DNA of 23,802 bases from Circinella minor (Eukaryota; Mucoromycota; Mucoromycetes; Mucorales; Lichtheimiaceae), in contig JAEPRB010000416.1 of assembly GCA_016758965.1 (NCBI GenBank), positions 1 to 23,802 on the forward strand, given 5' to 3'. A model generated the notes under the pieces. The model was not told the DNA's origin. It worked only from the letters and a program-made list of their open reading frames with translations, and ran no database searches. How positions within the stretch are numbered: the first letter of the stretch is position 1; the number at the start of each line of letters is the position of its first letter. This document shows positions 1 through 11,761 of this stretch, in pieces. The translations under genes and the position numbers were made by a program.

Positions 1-715
1 ATTATGAAAGATCATCTTTATGATCTTTAATTAATTCTTTTGTGTTGTCTCGTATGGATCATATTGATCCATATTCTGTTTTTAATTTATTTATTTTTGA
101 TTTTCATTATTTCTTATTCTTATCAAGGCAACGATCATGTTGTTTGCATAATATTATTATTTTAATAATATTATCATGTTCATACTCATATTTGGAAATA
201 TTATTTTTATTTTGTTTTTATATAAATACCATCTAAAATAATAATAATAAAAGAATGAATTAACGAATTAACGAATTAACAAACTATCTAATTGTCGAGT
301 TATCTATCTAATTATTAACTAGTCTACTTGTTTCTTATTTTACCTTCCTCACCTTCTTTATTATCATTTCCCTTGTGGCATAGTTTATTGTGTTTCATCT
401 ACCAAAGAATCCTGGTTATTATTGTTAACGTTAAGGTGTGGTGATTAGTCATATAAACTTACAACGGATCTGACATGTTGACACGTTGTGTGGTAGTTGT
501 GTTTGATCAGACCAAAGATAAGGTTCACGTGATTTGTGAATTAGAATTGATCCTTGGGTGGTCATGTGACCATTCAAGTATGTATAAATATAGGCGGTTT
601 AGCCGCGAATTAATAAATCTTTATCTTTTCTACCTCTTTCACTTTTACTTTTACCTTTTCTTTTCTTTTATTTTGACAGACTTTTCAACAAGGGAATTTC
701 CACCATGTGTCATTG
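1..715. other. AT-rich stretch without a gene
   Basis: No credible coding region is seen; the open frames here are short, low-complexity and match no family I recognise. The sequence holds three exact tandem copies of GAATTAAC at 257-280. A TATA-like TGTATAAATA at 581-590 is followed by a pyrimidine-rich tract. The text near 479 (TGACACGTTGTG) resembles the first bases of the LTR at 716, so part of this stretch may be an older LTR fragment into which the later LTR inserted. That last point is inference. Confidence 0.5.
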
Positions 716-1447
716 TGACACGCTGTGGAATGGATTATCCGGCCAAGCGGTTAATGCCTCATATTTACCCAAAATGCTTACATAATCGACCCTAAATCTA
801 TCCATCCGAATAATCATTTTCTTAACCTCCATGATTTTTAAACTAATTCATTCCCTTTTACATTCCTTCATCTTTTCCGATAGTCCATCCATATTTTAGT
901 AGCTTATTCCCTCTATCATTTTCTAGTCTATTATTTTCTAACTCCTATCAGACTATTTTATACACTTATTATTTTAGTTTATTTTACCTCCTATTTCCCT
1001 TATAGTCAATTCATATTAGACACGATTCCTTATTTTTATTTTATCCTATGTTCTTATATCTTTTATCCATTTCTTTTTTTTAGTTGTCAAATTACCTTAT
1101 AATTATTAGTGTTATCATCATCATCATTATTATCCTGCCAACACATAATTAGAATATTTCATCATAAATCTATCCCTATAAATAACCATCAATTTTTAAG
1201 TAATAAAAACATCGAAGAATTCACCTTTCATTATTTCCTGTTGGAATCGATCCGTTTTTCCTGTAATAATTCTGTTATTGGATTAATTGTTGTTTGTTCT
1301 GGTATAAGCATAATTATTCCACCCCTTTGTTATTTTATTGTTATTTTTATCTTGCAGTTACTGGCTGTGTCCATTTTATTTTATTCTCTTATTATTTTAC
1401 ACTCACATCCGGAGGATTATCTTACTTTCCCTGTGCCGTACGTGTCA
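716..1447 (+). repeat. 5' LTR of a Gypsy-type retrotransposon
   Basis: This 732-base block begins TGACACG and ends CGTGTCA, the short inverted termini expected of an LTR. It is clearly alignable, with many substitutions and small indels, to 18460-19107. Inside is CCTATAAATAACC near 1182, a plausible TATA box. A primer-binding-site-like sequence and a gag frame follow directly downstream, so this copy is in the 5' position. The five bases before it are CATTG. No matching duplication can be checked because the other LTR is truncated. Confidence 0.82.
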
Positions 1448-1450
1448 AAT

Positions 1451-1468
1451 TGGTGAGCAAGGTAGGGG
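1451..1468 (+). other. candidate primer-binding site
   Basis: TGGTGAGCAAGG lies three bases after the LTR terminus. It begins with TGG, complementary to a tRNA 3' CCA, which is the usual position and form of a reverse-transcription primer site. The tRNA was not identified. Confidence 0.5.
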
Positions 1469-1471
1469 ATA

Positions 1472-3212
1472 ATGACTGGTGAAAACACATGTTCCGCACA
1501 TAATTCTACTTCTTCGGGAGCTAGTAAACGCAAGATAACCAAAGTTCTTATCTGAACCCAAGGAATTTACTAGTTCCACGAGTGAAAGAAATCCCTTGAG
1601 TTAGTTTCGACATGTTGATCGTATTCGTCGAGGTTTGGATCTAAGTGATGAAGAGGCCATCCTGATTGCTACATCTCATTTTTCTGGTCGTGGGATACTA
1701 TCAAATCTGAAGTGAAAACATGGGCTGTATTTACTAAAAAATTTAAGAAACAATTTGCTGACAACTTGGAAGATTTATGGTGGTCCGAAATAGAAAATAA
1801 AAGACAAGGCCATAATGAGTCAGTGGATGATGTAGCATTATCACTTCGCGAGTTGTTCAATCTGGTGAAAATACATGATGAATCTTTCCAAGTATGCTCT
1901 TTACTACAAGCATTAAGACTGGAACTGACATTCGAATTAGAAAAGAAAGGTAGTTCTGGTACCTGAGAAGAAACCGTATCAAAGGCAAGACAGATTGAAT
2001 TAGTAATAAATAAATACAAGTTACCAAGTTATAACTTATCACCCAACCGGCCTACATATCGTCATAATATATCTTTACCTGAGAGAAGCAACTCAAACGC
2101 TAATTCAATCAAGGAAGATGCAAGTGTAGCCAATGAGTCCATAGGTTCGACCTTATCGGAATTAGTTGAAGGAATGCGCACATTAAAAATCAATTTGGTT
2201 GACCAAGGTCAAAAGAAAAACAATGGTGTAAAGCAACCTTTCAAGTGTTTTACATGTGGTGAAGAGGGCCACCATTCTAACAATTGTCCAAGTAAGAAAC
2301 CATTGGGAAAAGCCAGTGGACACCAATAAATAAGGGTGTTGGTGTCCAAGAAAATAATGAAAAACACCTTTATCAAGAAAATAAACAAGGAGCAAGACTA
2401 GTTGGAAACGTTGAGGTGTTTAACGCACAAAAAAGATCGGCTGATGATGCACAATTATCTGTAAATGGTGGAAATACTAAGCGTAATGGTGGTGTTGCTA
2501 ATAGTGGTAATGTTGTTTCGGCGATGAGTTGTATGGAGCAAACTGGTGAAAAAGAAAAAGGAAGTTTACGACGCGTGGCCCCAAAAACAAAAAGAAAATC
2601 TCCAAGGCGATTAACAGTCCATATTCCGAAAAAGGACATATGGAGGCGCCTCAGTCAGGTGGACTTGGGACTAATAGTGGCAGACTGGTTATCTTTGGAC
2701 AAACAAGCATATTTTGATCTTCGTGGTGGGTTACGATATTTATATGGTCGAAAACCAAGAACTAATATAGTAACCAGATCAAATAATCAACGAGGTCAAG
2801 TTAATATGGCTCAAGCTATTCCAGAAAATAAACAAGAATCATTAGAAGATGATTGGCAAACCGGTGACGAAGATGATAGTTGGCCATCTGACAATAGTGA
2901 TTACGATGATCAATCACTGGATGAATTATATGATTCCAATGATATAGACATGGAATATCCTTATGACTTAACAAAGATGCAAAACAGTTGACCGATGCGT
3001 GCCCCTATTGTCATTAACAGCAAATGCATCGAAGCTATATTCGACTCTGGTGCTGGTATTAGCGTTATAAGCAAGACCTTGGCTGACAAATTAAAATTAA
3101 AACCTACCACTGACTCGTTACAATTATCTTCTCTTGATGAAACCATAGGACCTCCTTGCAAAATTGTGACCAATGTCCCAATTAGAGTTGCAGGAAAACA
3201 TAGACCTGAACA
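1472..3212 (+). pseudogene. decayed Gypsy gag-protease region
   Basis: This is a broken capsid and protease coding region of the Ty3/Gypsy type. A possible start ATG is at 1472, two bases upstream of ACTGGTGAA. The first 240 bases contain stops and at least two frameshifts. From 1712 the frame is readable and shows a gag-like helical core (KTWAVFTKKFKKQF). It is interrupted by TGA at 1964-1966, then continues to a CX2CX4HX4C zinc knuckle at 2246-2287 and stops at 2327-2329. A one-base shift near 2296 leads into a charged linker frame ending in TGA at 2989-2991. In that same frame the protease active-site motif FDSGAG follows (Asp codon at 3043). The protease is cut at 3212 by the inverted repeat of the CACTA-like element. 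Reverse transcriptase and RNase H are absent from the window. Recognition rests on the order LTR, primer site, gag, zinc knuckle, DSGA protease. Confidence 0.82.
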
Positions 3213-3237
3213 CACTGCGCAAACAGCTAAGAATCCA
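3213..3237 (+). repeat. left terminal inverted repeat of the CACTA-like element
   Basis: It begins CACTGCGCAAACAGC and pairs with 11762-11786, with one mismatch in 25 bases. It interrupts the protease frame of the retrotransposon. Confidence 0.85.
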
Positions 3238-3287
3238 CAACATTTTTTACTTGGGAATTCTTACAGCCAAACCTGGACTCTGTAAGA

Positions 3288-4404
3288 ACCACAAAGTTAT
3301 AAGTTGTGGATTCCTATATTCAAAGTGGGGGTATAGCTCTGCATATTTATTTTAGTTTACCCCTGTTCTCTCTATACGTATGCAGTATTTAAGTTTTTTT
3401 TACGATGACATGCATAACATAACCTTATGTATACTAGTGTATATGGTAATATTAATTTATTCTGATACATTATATTTAGAATGGATGTAAACAAAGAATA
3501 AAAAAAGAGCAAAAAATATTAGATGGACGATATATGAAATAGGTTTAAAGATAATATTTTATTTTATTTTTTTAATAATAATAAAAACGATACAGCTAAT
3601 TTGAAGATAACTATGAATCATACTATTTAAAGGGGTAGAATGTATTTTGTAAAACTAATAATAGGGGTATGCACTATTTGCATGTAGAATATATGAGGAT
3701 TATCCAACCGGATGAAAAACTATGTAAAGGGGAACTCAGAATAGTCAACTTGGAGAATGCCAGAGATTACTAAAAAATGTTGTTAATCTATATAACCAGT
3801 GAAAAGAGATGTAGAAAAGTTAATTAGTAAAGAATAAAAAATAAAAGTCAAGTAAATGGTATAAAAATAATTGTGAAACGGATACTTACAATACAATACC
3901 ATATAACTAAGAGTCGCATTTATCTAACAAAAAAAATATATATGAATAAATTAGTTACGACGGTGAGAAAATGATAAATAAACAGTTATAATCAAAGGGA
4001 TACTTAAAGTAATAAAGATAAAAAGAATAGAACGGATAACCATAGTAATAAATTCAAATCTGTATCCTATAAAAAAAGAAGCATTAGATTGAGAGAATTT
4101 ATTTTATTTGAACAAATAGTAAAAAAGAAAAGGAACTTACCAGATATAAAAAAAGAAAGAAATAGAGGGAAGAGAAGCAATAAATATGGATCAAATAGCC
4201 AAGTACTTTATATACCCCCTATATATACATTATAAAAAAAAGTTAACATGCATATCAAGCTCTCTATAAAAAAAGTAATTAGTGAAAGATATACTTTTCT
4301 TCCCTTTATTTTCTTTTTTCATCCCCCAAAAAATCTTATCCTCAAATAAATCGTTTTTTTTAAAAAAAAAGAACTAATTGTTTTACTTTCTTATTACTGA
4401 TTAG
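3288..4404. other. left subterminal region of the CACTA-like element
   Basis: No gene is seen. The stretch is AT-rich and includes GTTGTGGATTC near 3304, also present near the right end, and several AGGGG-type blocks (about 3325, 3630, 3662, 3726). These may be transposase-binding subterminal repeats. Bases 4270-4404 are pyrimidine- and homopolymer-rich and immediately precede the ATG at 4405, so they are the likely promoter and leader of the accessory gene. Confidence 0.5.
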
Positions 4405-5890
4405 ATGTCTTCCAATAACAACAACAACGATAACAACGCTCGCCGCCAGCAACATGCTGAGAGAATGGCAGAAGTCAATTTTCGTCGTTTGCAGGACGAG
4501 TGTTCTTTGCGTACTCAATATGCTGCAATGAAAAACCAAATGGATGCCATGTCAGCATACATGGCAAGCATCCAACAACAGCAGCTTCCTCCTCCTCCTT
4601 CTCAAAATCCAGTACCTGAGATGGATAGAGAACGCGTGAATTTTGTGATTGTAAGATAATTTACCTTTTATTATTCATAGATCATATATAATAAATTCAT
4701 TAATCAAAATTCATAGAGAAACATCCACGCGCGCCATGATCTGTTTGTCGATGGTCATGGATATAATTACACGGAGACATTCCGTTCACGTCACAACAAA
4801 GAGGTGACATCCGTTATCTCTGCGTACTGCAAGGGTAGTCCTGGTGGCTGTGTGTTGGACGACAAGGCATTGCACAATCAGATCTTGACGTTCTTCTGTT
4901 GTATCCAACACATATTATTCATAAAGATAATTATTTGTCATTTTAATTATTAAAGTACAGCGTATTTTTAATTATGCTTTGCTGACATTTCGTGTACTTC
5001 CCTATTTGGACCATGATTTGTAAGAACACAGAAGTCCGTCTTCTATAATGATAACAGATAACAGCTGCGTAGATATATCATATCGTCAACCGCTCAAAGT
5101 CTAATCTTAATATCATTAATCTTATATTCATAATTCACACGGCCATGACAAATTTAAATCTTACGTATAGCTATATACACTTATCAATATATATCCCACC
5201 GATAATAAGATTCATATAAATAGAGATAATATTTTATTTTAATAAACTTCAGTTCAATTATTGTTCTTTTGGGTCTCATTGACTTTTTAACGTCTCTTTA
5301 TTTTTATTATATTTGATTGATATAACATCTTCTATGGCCAGAAGGTAACTTCAAGCCGGACTATCGGGCAACAAGCCGCCATTGGTCAGCGTAAACGACG
5401 CTATAAACGGGTCTGGCATGTTAGTATAATTGAATAAAAGTTAATATAAAATGGTTTATTCAAAAGAAAATACTTCTTACAAATTATTACATTATAGAAA
5501 CTCGCGGCACGTAAAGATGCTTATCAGAAGTATAAAGCTTCACTAGAGGCTCAATACCCTGATGGTGAAAAGCTTCTTTGTTGTAAGTACATGTCACCCG
5601 AGCTGTCTGATGCTGAATCAGAGGCTGATGGTCTCGTGCGGCTTACGCCATCATTCCGGAAGCCCAATATAAATCATGAATATATAGTAATTAAGAAAAA
5701 AAAATATTGTACTAAGCGAATTTCAATGTAAATTATATAGGTCGAGAGATATTTTGGAGAGCTTGACAAGTTGAGCAAAGGAGGAAGAAAGCGAAAGGGC
5801 TTAGAAGCCAGAGAAAAACGTGTTGACGGGGTTGTTGAAACCCCAATTAGTGAAGAAACAGTTGCCAGTTGGCCTGACTGGGCAAAATAA
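4405..5890 (+). pseudogene. spliced accessory gene of the CACTA-like element, interrupted
   Basis: I do not recognise a named family. A six-exon model fits: 4405-4650, 4717-4900, 4956-5019, 5342-5419, 5498-5686 and 5741-5890, with GT-AG introns of 55-78 bases except the third. The N-terminus is Asn-rich, then a helical Gln/Met stretch and PPPPPS. The middle contains HDLFVDGHGYNYTETF. The C-terminal part is basic and helical (GQRKRRYKRVWHKLAARKDAYQKY, shown in part: KLAARKDAYQ), then CKYMSPELSDAESE, and it ends WPDWAK. Exon 3 ends in phase 2 while exon 4 is read in phase 0, so one junction is wrong or a base was lost. The third intron position holds the solo-LTR-like insertion 5044-5327. By position, inside the element and divergent from the transposase, it may be a TnpA-like DNA-binding partner; that is inference. 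Confidence 0.62.
5044..5327 (+). mobile_element. solo-LTR-like insertion (copy 1 of a dispersed family)
   Basis: About 284 bases are flanked by the direct repeat TCTTCTAT (5039-5046 and 5328-5335), of which five bases or more are presumably target duplication. It contains CATATAAATAGAG, a TATA box, followed by AATAAA, as in an LTR promoter and polyadenylation region, and ends GATATAACA. Its right half matches, inverted, 19912-20060 almost base for base and more distantly 14771-15045. No internal coding sequence is present. It sits between exons of the accessory gene and probably disturbs its splicing. Confidence 0.68.
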
Positions 5891-6003
5891 TTTTTTTTTT
5901 TAACTTATTCACCTTTTTTTATTTTTATTTTATTTTTATATTGTGTGTTCTATTCTATACTTCTATTCTACGCGTCATTGGAATCACGACAATCTTGGAT
6001 GTA

Positions 6004-6792
6004 CAGTGAGTATTCGCTAAACCGGTACTCAATATATGTGAGGATTTGTACCGGTTTAGCGAATTGAAACGCACCTGGTACTAATATGTAGAATATACTG
6101 GAAAAATAACTATAATTAGATTAAACTGTACAGATAAGATAAAAAAAATGATAGTTCATATAATCTAGCTTTGCTACTATAAGCTAATCTTTTAGTAATA
6201 AAAATGACAATACGTAGTGTACTCACCAAATAGTGATAATGAACCAGAGATTATATTTACCACAAAGTGTGTTTAATATCATGGACCATGGTTAGTAGCA
6301 GTTGAATAAACAAGTAAGAATGAATTGTATCAACAACATACTTACATATTCAATGGTAATGAACAAGTACATGACAAAGTTGAAAATAAGTACGTATGTA
6401 CGCAGATGAGGAGAAAGAAAAAACCATCTGTGTGAAGTTGGCGAAAAAGATCAACAAGATGTTGAGAAGCTTTTTTTTGACGACAAGAATGATTTGTGTA
6501 TTTTAATTGCTACAGAAACAAAGTAGCCTACTGAAGAAAAAAAAGGGAAGAGCTGAGATGACGTTAAAAAAAAGCTACATTACTGATTTTATAATAAAAA
6601 GACTAGTATTATATTATATACGTAAAATAAAATAATACTATTATAAACCCGGTAAATATTTGGGAAAGCTCACCGGATACCGGTTTAACGAATCACTGGT
6701 ATTTTACTAAGTATATAAAAGATATTTGAGAGATACTACCGGTTTAGCGAAATATCGGTTTAACGAGTACCGGTTTAGCAAAATACCCACTG
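6004..6792. mobile_element. MITE-like non-autonomous element, 789 bases, TA-flanked
   Basis: The ends are inverted: the left begins CAGTGAGTATTCGCTAAACC, and the right (reverse complement) begins CAGTGGGTATTTTGCTAAAC. Both are bounded by TA (6002-6003 and 6793-6794), the target used by Tc1/mariner and pogo-type elements. The motif CCGGTTTAGC, or a one- or two-base variant of it, occurs at 6016-6025 (inverted), 6051-6060, 6680-6689, 6739-6748, 6755-6764 and 6770-6779. The interior has no meaningful frame, so movement would need a transposase from elsewhere. It lies downstream of both the accessory gene and the transposase of the CACTA-like element. Confidence 0.8.
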
Positions 6793-7135
6793 TATTTGAG
6801 TTTCCTTATGGTCCATATGCTACAATAGCTACTTGGGAAGAGATGCGGTGAACTGGTAATATAGAGTGACAATCATCTGCCATGAAACAATTTCGCCACT
6901 CCTCAAGACCTTCTTGTTCGAAACGTTGACATGCCTTAGTACGATACCAACGGACATATGCAAAATAATGCTGTTTTGGCACCCGATCAACAACAAGGAC
7001 ATGACGGAAATAATATTGGACTTGACCTGTCCAAGCTACAACATCACCATGTTGAAGGAATAATGCTTGTATGTGCGACCCTCGAATTGACTTTGATGAT
7101 GCTGGCCGATATTGCTGACCAAATATTTCGATCGA

Positions 7136-9909
7136 TCAGAACTTTTCCGCCTTATTATAACAACATATTCTCCCTGGCGTTTGCTGCAGAATACTATATA
7201 CCCCATCATAATGTTGTTGGTAATGTCCTAACAACAATTCGTATGATTGCCCATTGAATCTTGTTTTTTGGCCTTCAGTCATTGATAATAATGTGTCTCC
7301 TGGCAGTGGCTCGCTCCCAATAACGTCGATAGTTGGATCTGAAGACAATTGATTAAATGTAAGCGGGTTGTATTGTGTGTGATTTTGTTGATAAGGCATA
7401 TGTGATTGACCAGCAATCTTTAATAAAATCTCTAGTTCTTGTGGACGACCTGCCAAACGACTGCTTATCCTTATATGAATAAAATCAAGTGCACCAGTTT
7501 TTTCAATGAACCGTTTCATAAATGTCAATTCAAAAGAATCTTTTTGGTCGGTTTTGGCATCCTTCATGAATCCGTTGTACCTCTCGAAGCTGAACAACCA
7601 ATACGTATATATGGTGGAAAAATTCTCGATTGTTTCGCGTAAATGAAGATGAAGATGCATATTTGGTGTTATGCACTCTGGACCGTATAAGGAACAACAG
7701 CGTCCGACAAACTCTTTCAACAATCAATCAGCATCATCAATTTCCTGGTATGTAATAGACGTCTTGGAAGGGATACAACAAGCATCAACAAAGTTCATCC
7801 AGTTATTTAAATGTGCGGCAGGAAGTTTGTCTTTCAGGACAAAAGGAGAATATACCAGGCACCATGCTTTCCAGTCAGCAGCTGTCATGAATCCAAATTT
7901 GCGTTCAATTTTTCGGTTTAAAGATGGGACGCCAGGTGGCAATACAATACCATCCGCCAATTTTTGCATGTCGAATCCATTAGCATTGGTGAGCAGCCCA
8001 TGTTCTCTCCATATACCCACCATTCGATCAGCAGTTCCAAGAAAAAGGTTATGCATTGGGTCAATTAAAACGCTACGTATGAGATCAAAATATAGGAGTC
8101 GGTGAATCTGTGACCATCTTGTACCTGTCTCGCGTTCTATACGTGTACGTGCTGCCTGGGTTCTTGCTTCCAACCATTGTGCTGCAGCTGGTGCATTACT
8201 TGCATGAGTTCTCAATCCATGCTCGCGATCGATAATAATTCCTGAATAATCCAAATTAGAAGTTCCTGGAAAAACAACAAATTCTCTTGTGCATTTGTGA
8301 TATGCTCGGGTGCTGTTATGTGATGTGAATCCTCCTACTTTGCGGGCGGCAGGGATGTCACAAGCAATGTTTAACAAGGCAGCATGAATAAGTGTACTAT
8401 TAGGTTCTTGATATGTTGGAATTGTGATACCATTGAACAAGCGAAGTAGTGAATCCACAAGAGGTTCCAAATAGGAGTTTATCTCGTAAGTGCTCGGTTC
8501 TTTTGGTCCAGGCATAACACCAATAAGAATAACATTTTCGGTTTTGAAACGGTCAGTACGAGGTAGATTGTTACATACAAGATATATGGCACCACATGAA
8601 TAACCACTATCGAATGGTGCGAACCAATCAATATTTAATGTAAGCATTAGTGAACGTGGTGTTTCTACGAAAGGTAAACCAGTGATGGGATCAAAGAGGT
8701 CATACCACATCATACCATCATATACGTCATTGAAGAGACCTGGTTCCATTGTTCGGCTTTTCTATTGTTCAATTTTTTCTTCGAAATTTTCTCGCATAAA
8801 AAGTCTTTTCAAACTGTCTTCCAAGGGATATGGGTTTCCACGATTATTTGATGATGCTATTAATTTTAATAATGGTGTATCACAAAGAGTGCCATTCATA
8901 CGTCTACTTGGATTTGTACAATTTTGTGGGCCAGGTAATGGATAAATTGCATGACAAGTTGGACATGCACTATACATTTGAAGATCCTCAGTCAGATAAT
9001 CAAGGCCAATCCATTTTTTCATACCAGCGATCGAATGTGGAATACATTGACGAATTTTTTCACTAGCAAAACTACCAATCAACACAGAAATGACGCTAAT
9101 GAGAGTGTTTGCTATACGTTCGGATATGTGGTTGATTTGAAAAAGAACGAGGAATACAAAAATATAGATTAAAGGATGTTGTAGATGATCGAGTGGGCTA
9201 CTAGTAGATATGTTGATTTCGTGAGCTAAATATAATACGCATAATGTTAATAATTGATAACTTAATTTTATATTTTTTTTATTCCATCCATTTTTTTTTA
9301 TTTGATTTAATATACATACCTTCATGATCGTCAACAATTGTGCCATCGAACTCGATATCGATTGCTGGGGGAATTTCTTCATCACTATCAACATTATGTT
9401 CTTCATCTTCGCATGGATCAAACTGCTCGGGCAGGAGACCATTAACTACAAATATTCAGGAAGGTATTCATTATTATTATTTACTCGATTTTTTAAGTAT
9501 TTACACAATATTATATACTATTGATACCCGCAACAAATGTCAACTTACCATCAGCATATTCACCTTCGTCGTTATAATCTTCGTCGTAACCATAATCATA
9601 ATCGGCAACATTATTATCATTGACAGCATCATAATAATTATTATCTATACCCATCCTTGCATCACCGTCTATGTTACATGAAGGAATGTGGTTAGTTTTG
9701 TACAACTTCTCAATTTTTTTAATTATAAAATATATTATTCATACCATCGCTTTCAACAGAGGGAGCACCTATTGTAGCTTCATTTATAATGGCAGCATTT
9801 TGATGTGCACGATATGTTCTTCCACTAACAATGAACCTATTCCTAGATTACGCTGTTGACACAAAGGACAAAAGCAAAGGTATGAACGAGTATCGATGAT
9901 ATTTGACAT
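7136..9909 (-). pseudogene. CACTA (tnp2-family) transposase, broken
   Basis: The four-exon model is 9909-9745, 9668-9549, 9445-9320 and 9225-7136, with GT-AG introns of 76, 103 and 94 bases; the intact product would be about 833 residues. The start ATG at 9909 begins a Cys-rich segment (CFCPLCQQ). An acidic Asp/Tyr-rich region follows, then YSACPTCHAIY, NIDWFAPFD, the tnp2 hallmark LIDPMHNLFLG, and NMHLHLHL near the C-terminus. These fit the plant and fungal Tnp2 transposase family (PF02992 type), which cuts and pastes CACTA elements in the nucleus. Three lesions are visible: a lost base in exon 1 (about 9836-9856; the GRTYRAHQ segment is in the next frame), an in-frame TAG at 8764-8762 and an in-frame TGA at 7726-7724. 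The frame is otherwise continuous across both stops. It lies inside the CACTG-ended element and is very probably its original transposase. Confidence 0.85.
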
Positions 9910-10372
9910 GGTGAGAATACAATAAGAGTAGTAAGATTGGATAGAAATAATATGAAAATGGTTCTTTCTCTTTCTCTAATCACTCTCTTTTTATATTAAA
10001 TTTTATCATATACTTTTTATTACTGTTATTATTCTTACAATTACTATATTTATTTTATCGACCATTACTATTATACTACTTTTTCTTGGCTCGTCGATGA
10101 CATGAATGTACAGTAAGTGTCACTTTGTTTTTATTTTTTTTGATAACAATAAATTAATACAACTTTTCGATTAGTGCACCTGTACGTCTTGGCGCCTTGG
10201 TAGTATAAATATGTAGTAAGTATTTACTTTACTATTATTATGAGTTTGATTACAAAACACGCCTTCTTGGCAACGCCCCTTAATAGGTAATTGTTAATAT
10301 CAATTTTAAAAAATATACACGAGGAAAAAAATGAATTATCATTAATGAATATTTTATTGTTATTTATTATTA
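9910..10372. other. intergenic stretch between two minus-strand CACTA genes
   Basis: No gene is seen. Bases just above 9910 are pyrimidine-rich on the minus strand and are the likely leader of the transposase gene. The rest is AT-rich, with short GC-containing islands near 10180 and 10262 (TTGGCGCCTTGG, CGCCTTCTTGGC). It also contains the 3' trailer of the coiled-coil gene. Confidence 0.4.
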
Positions 10373-11090
10373 TTATATTTCTTGGCTTCGTTCACGAAAT
10401 AAATCTCTAGAATTGCACATGCTCAATTCGCGGTTGCAATTATCTAACTTTTCCTCCAACAACTTAATGATCGTTCGATGTTCGATCATATATTCTTCGG
10501 CACATACTTCCATCATGGCTTCATTAGCAGTTGTGTGCCAATCCTGCAACTGCTCTTCAAGTTCCTCCTTCTCCTCCATATACACCTTTCTTTTTACTGC
10601 TGTTACAGCCTTTTCCATATCTTTTTTAAAACGAATCTCTTCGTTTTTGTCATCAATCTGACGTTGAAGATCATTGTAGATCATTTGCTTAAGATTCTCT
10701 TGAGCAACACTAATTAATTAAGCTCAGTTAGAATGCAGGTAAGTGCGTTATACTGTTATGATAAAAATGATGGCTTACAGTTTTTCATCAATAAAAGCGC
10801 TCATCTCGGCACAAAATTTTCCCTCCTGGTGCTCTTTCTTCAAACACTCCAAAACTTCTGCACAATAAGGTGACAACTCGTTTTGTGGCACATTAGAAAG
10901 GACATCAAACAATGCTTTAATACTATTCAAAATTTACTAGCACTCAATATAATAACAGGTAATAAAAATCGTTTATAATACAATAATGACTTAGAAGAAC
11001 ATACAACATCGTTTCTCGACCGTATAACTGGCCTAATAACGTGTGGAAACTCATTCCATCACTTCCAATGGTTTGCTGTTTGGTATTCAT
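10373..11090 (-). CDS. small coiled-coil protein encoded in the CACTA-like element
   Basis: No family is recognised. The three-exon model is 11090-11005, 10922-10779 and 10709-10373, giving 188 residues and a TAA stop, with GT-AG introns of 82 and 69 bases and matching phases. Residues from about 80 onward are strongly helical and charged (KAVTAVKRKVYMEEKEELEE, then KLLEEKLDNCNREL), consistent with a long coiled coil and therefore dimer or scaffold formation. No membrane segment, signal peptide or enzyme motif is visible. It is the only multi-exon gene in the window that reads without a stop or frameshift. Its place inside the element, codirectional with the transposase, suggests an accessory transposition protein or captured cargo; neither can be shown from sequence alone. 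Confidence 0.66.
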
Positions 11091-11761
11091 GTTATTAGTA
11101 GAAGAAATTATTTGGTTTTAAAATAAAGGTATCAAAAAAAGTTGAATAAAAAAAAGTTAATAATCCTTTATTTTTATTGTTCATAAACAATCATGTAAAA
11201 GTATATCTTGTGATGTTATTTTCCTCTACTATTATCCCCCCCTTGTTCCAAGAATACTTTTCTTTTACATACCCCTAAACTTAATCTCTTTATATGATCG
11301 GTTTTTTTTCTACTAAACACTGTTGTGCATATTTTTTTTTTACTCTGCATAAAAATACTTTTTTTTATTACTCTCAACTTCCCCTATTTGTTATTGTTAG
11401 CTTGAACGGACCCCCTCACTACAAATAAAAAAAAATACATTTTGTTCAAAGACTACAACTAATACAGATTTACTTTCTGATGACTTTTTGCTTTTACCAA
11501 TGTACTTTTTTTTAAATCAGGAAGATTCCGATTTCATTCATTACTCTTTTTTTCAATAACTTGGATTTTTAAAATAGTTTTTACAGTTGTAACTGAAATT
11601 ACTTTTTGAAACGAAAATATACCCCCTAACAGATCGTGCAGCAACTTGCACTTACTTAAGAAATTCTTACGTTTTTATTCCTTTTTGTTTATTTCATCAT
11701 AAAAAAGTGGGGGATTTCTCCCCTAACTTGGACTCTGGAGAATCCACAACTTTTTAACTTA
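11091..11761. other. right subterminal region of the CACTA-like element
   Basis: No gene is seen. The stretch is AT-rich with long T runs and repeated CCCCT/CCCCC blocks (about 11238, 11272, 11383, 11411, 11622, 11720). These mirror the GGGG blocks at the left end. GAATCCACAAC near 11740 repeats the left subterminal motif in the opposite orientation. Confidence 0.5.

Noticed and set aside
475..795. 106-codon open frame on the plus strand
   Set aside because: It crosses the LTR boundary at 716, and its composition follows the T-rich background; no family features.
1109..1482. Two overlapping open frames of 115 and 62 codons
   Set aside because: They lie entirely or mostly within the LTR, are low-complexity and hydrophobic, and match the diverged LTR copy at 18460 only as non-coding sequence.
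7671..8105. 144-codon plus-strand open frame, and other plus-strand frames in 6866-9681
   Set aside because: These are shadows of the tnp2 transposase exons and introns on the minus strand.
6780..10120. Inner CACTG/TACAGT pair (6789 and 10107) as ends of the tnp2 element
   Set aside because: The 6789 CACTG belongs to the MITE end, and the 10107 text does not form a matching inverted repeat; the ends at 3213 and 11786 are far better.
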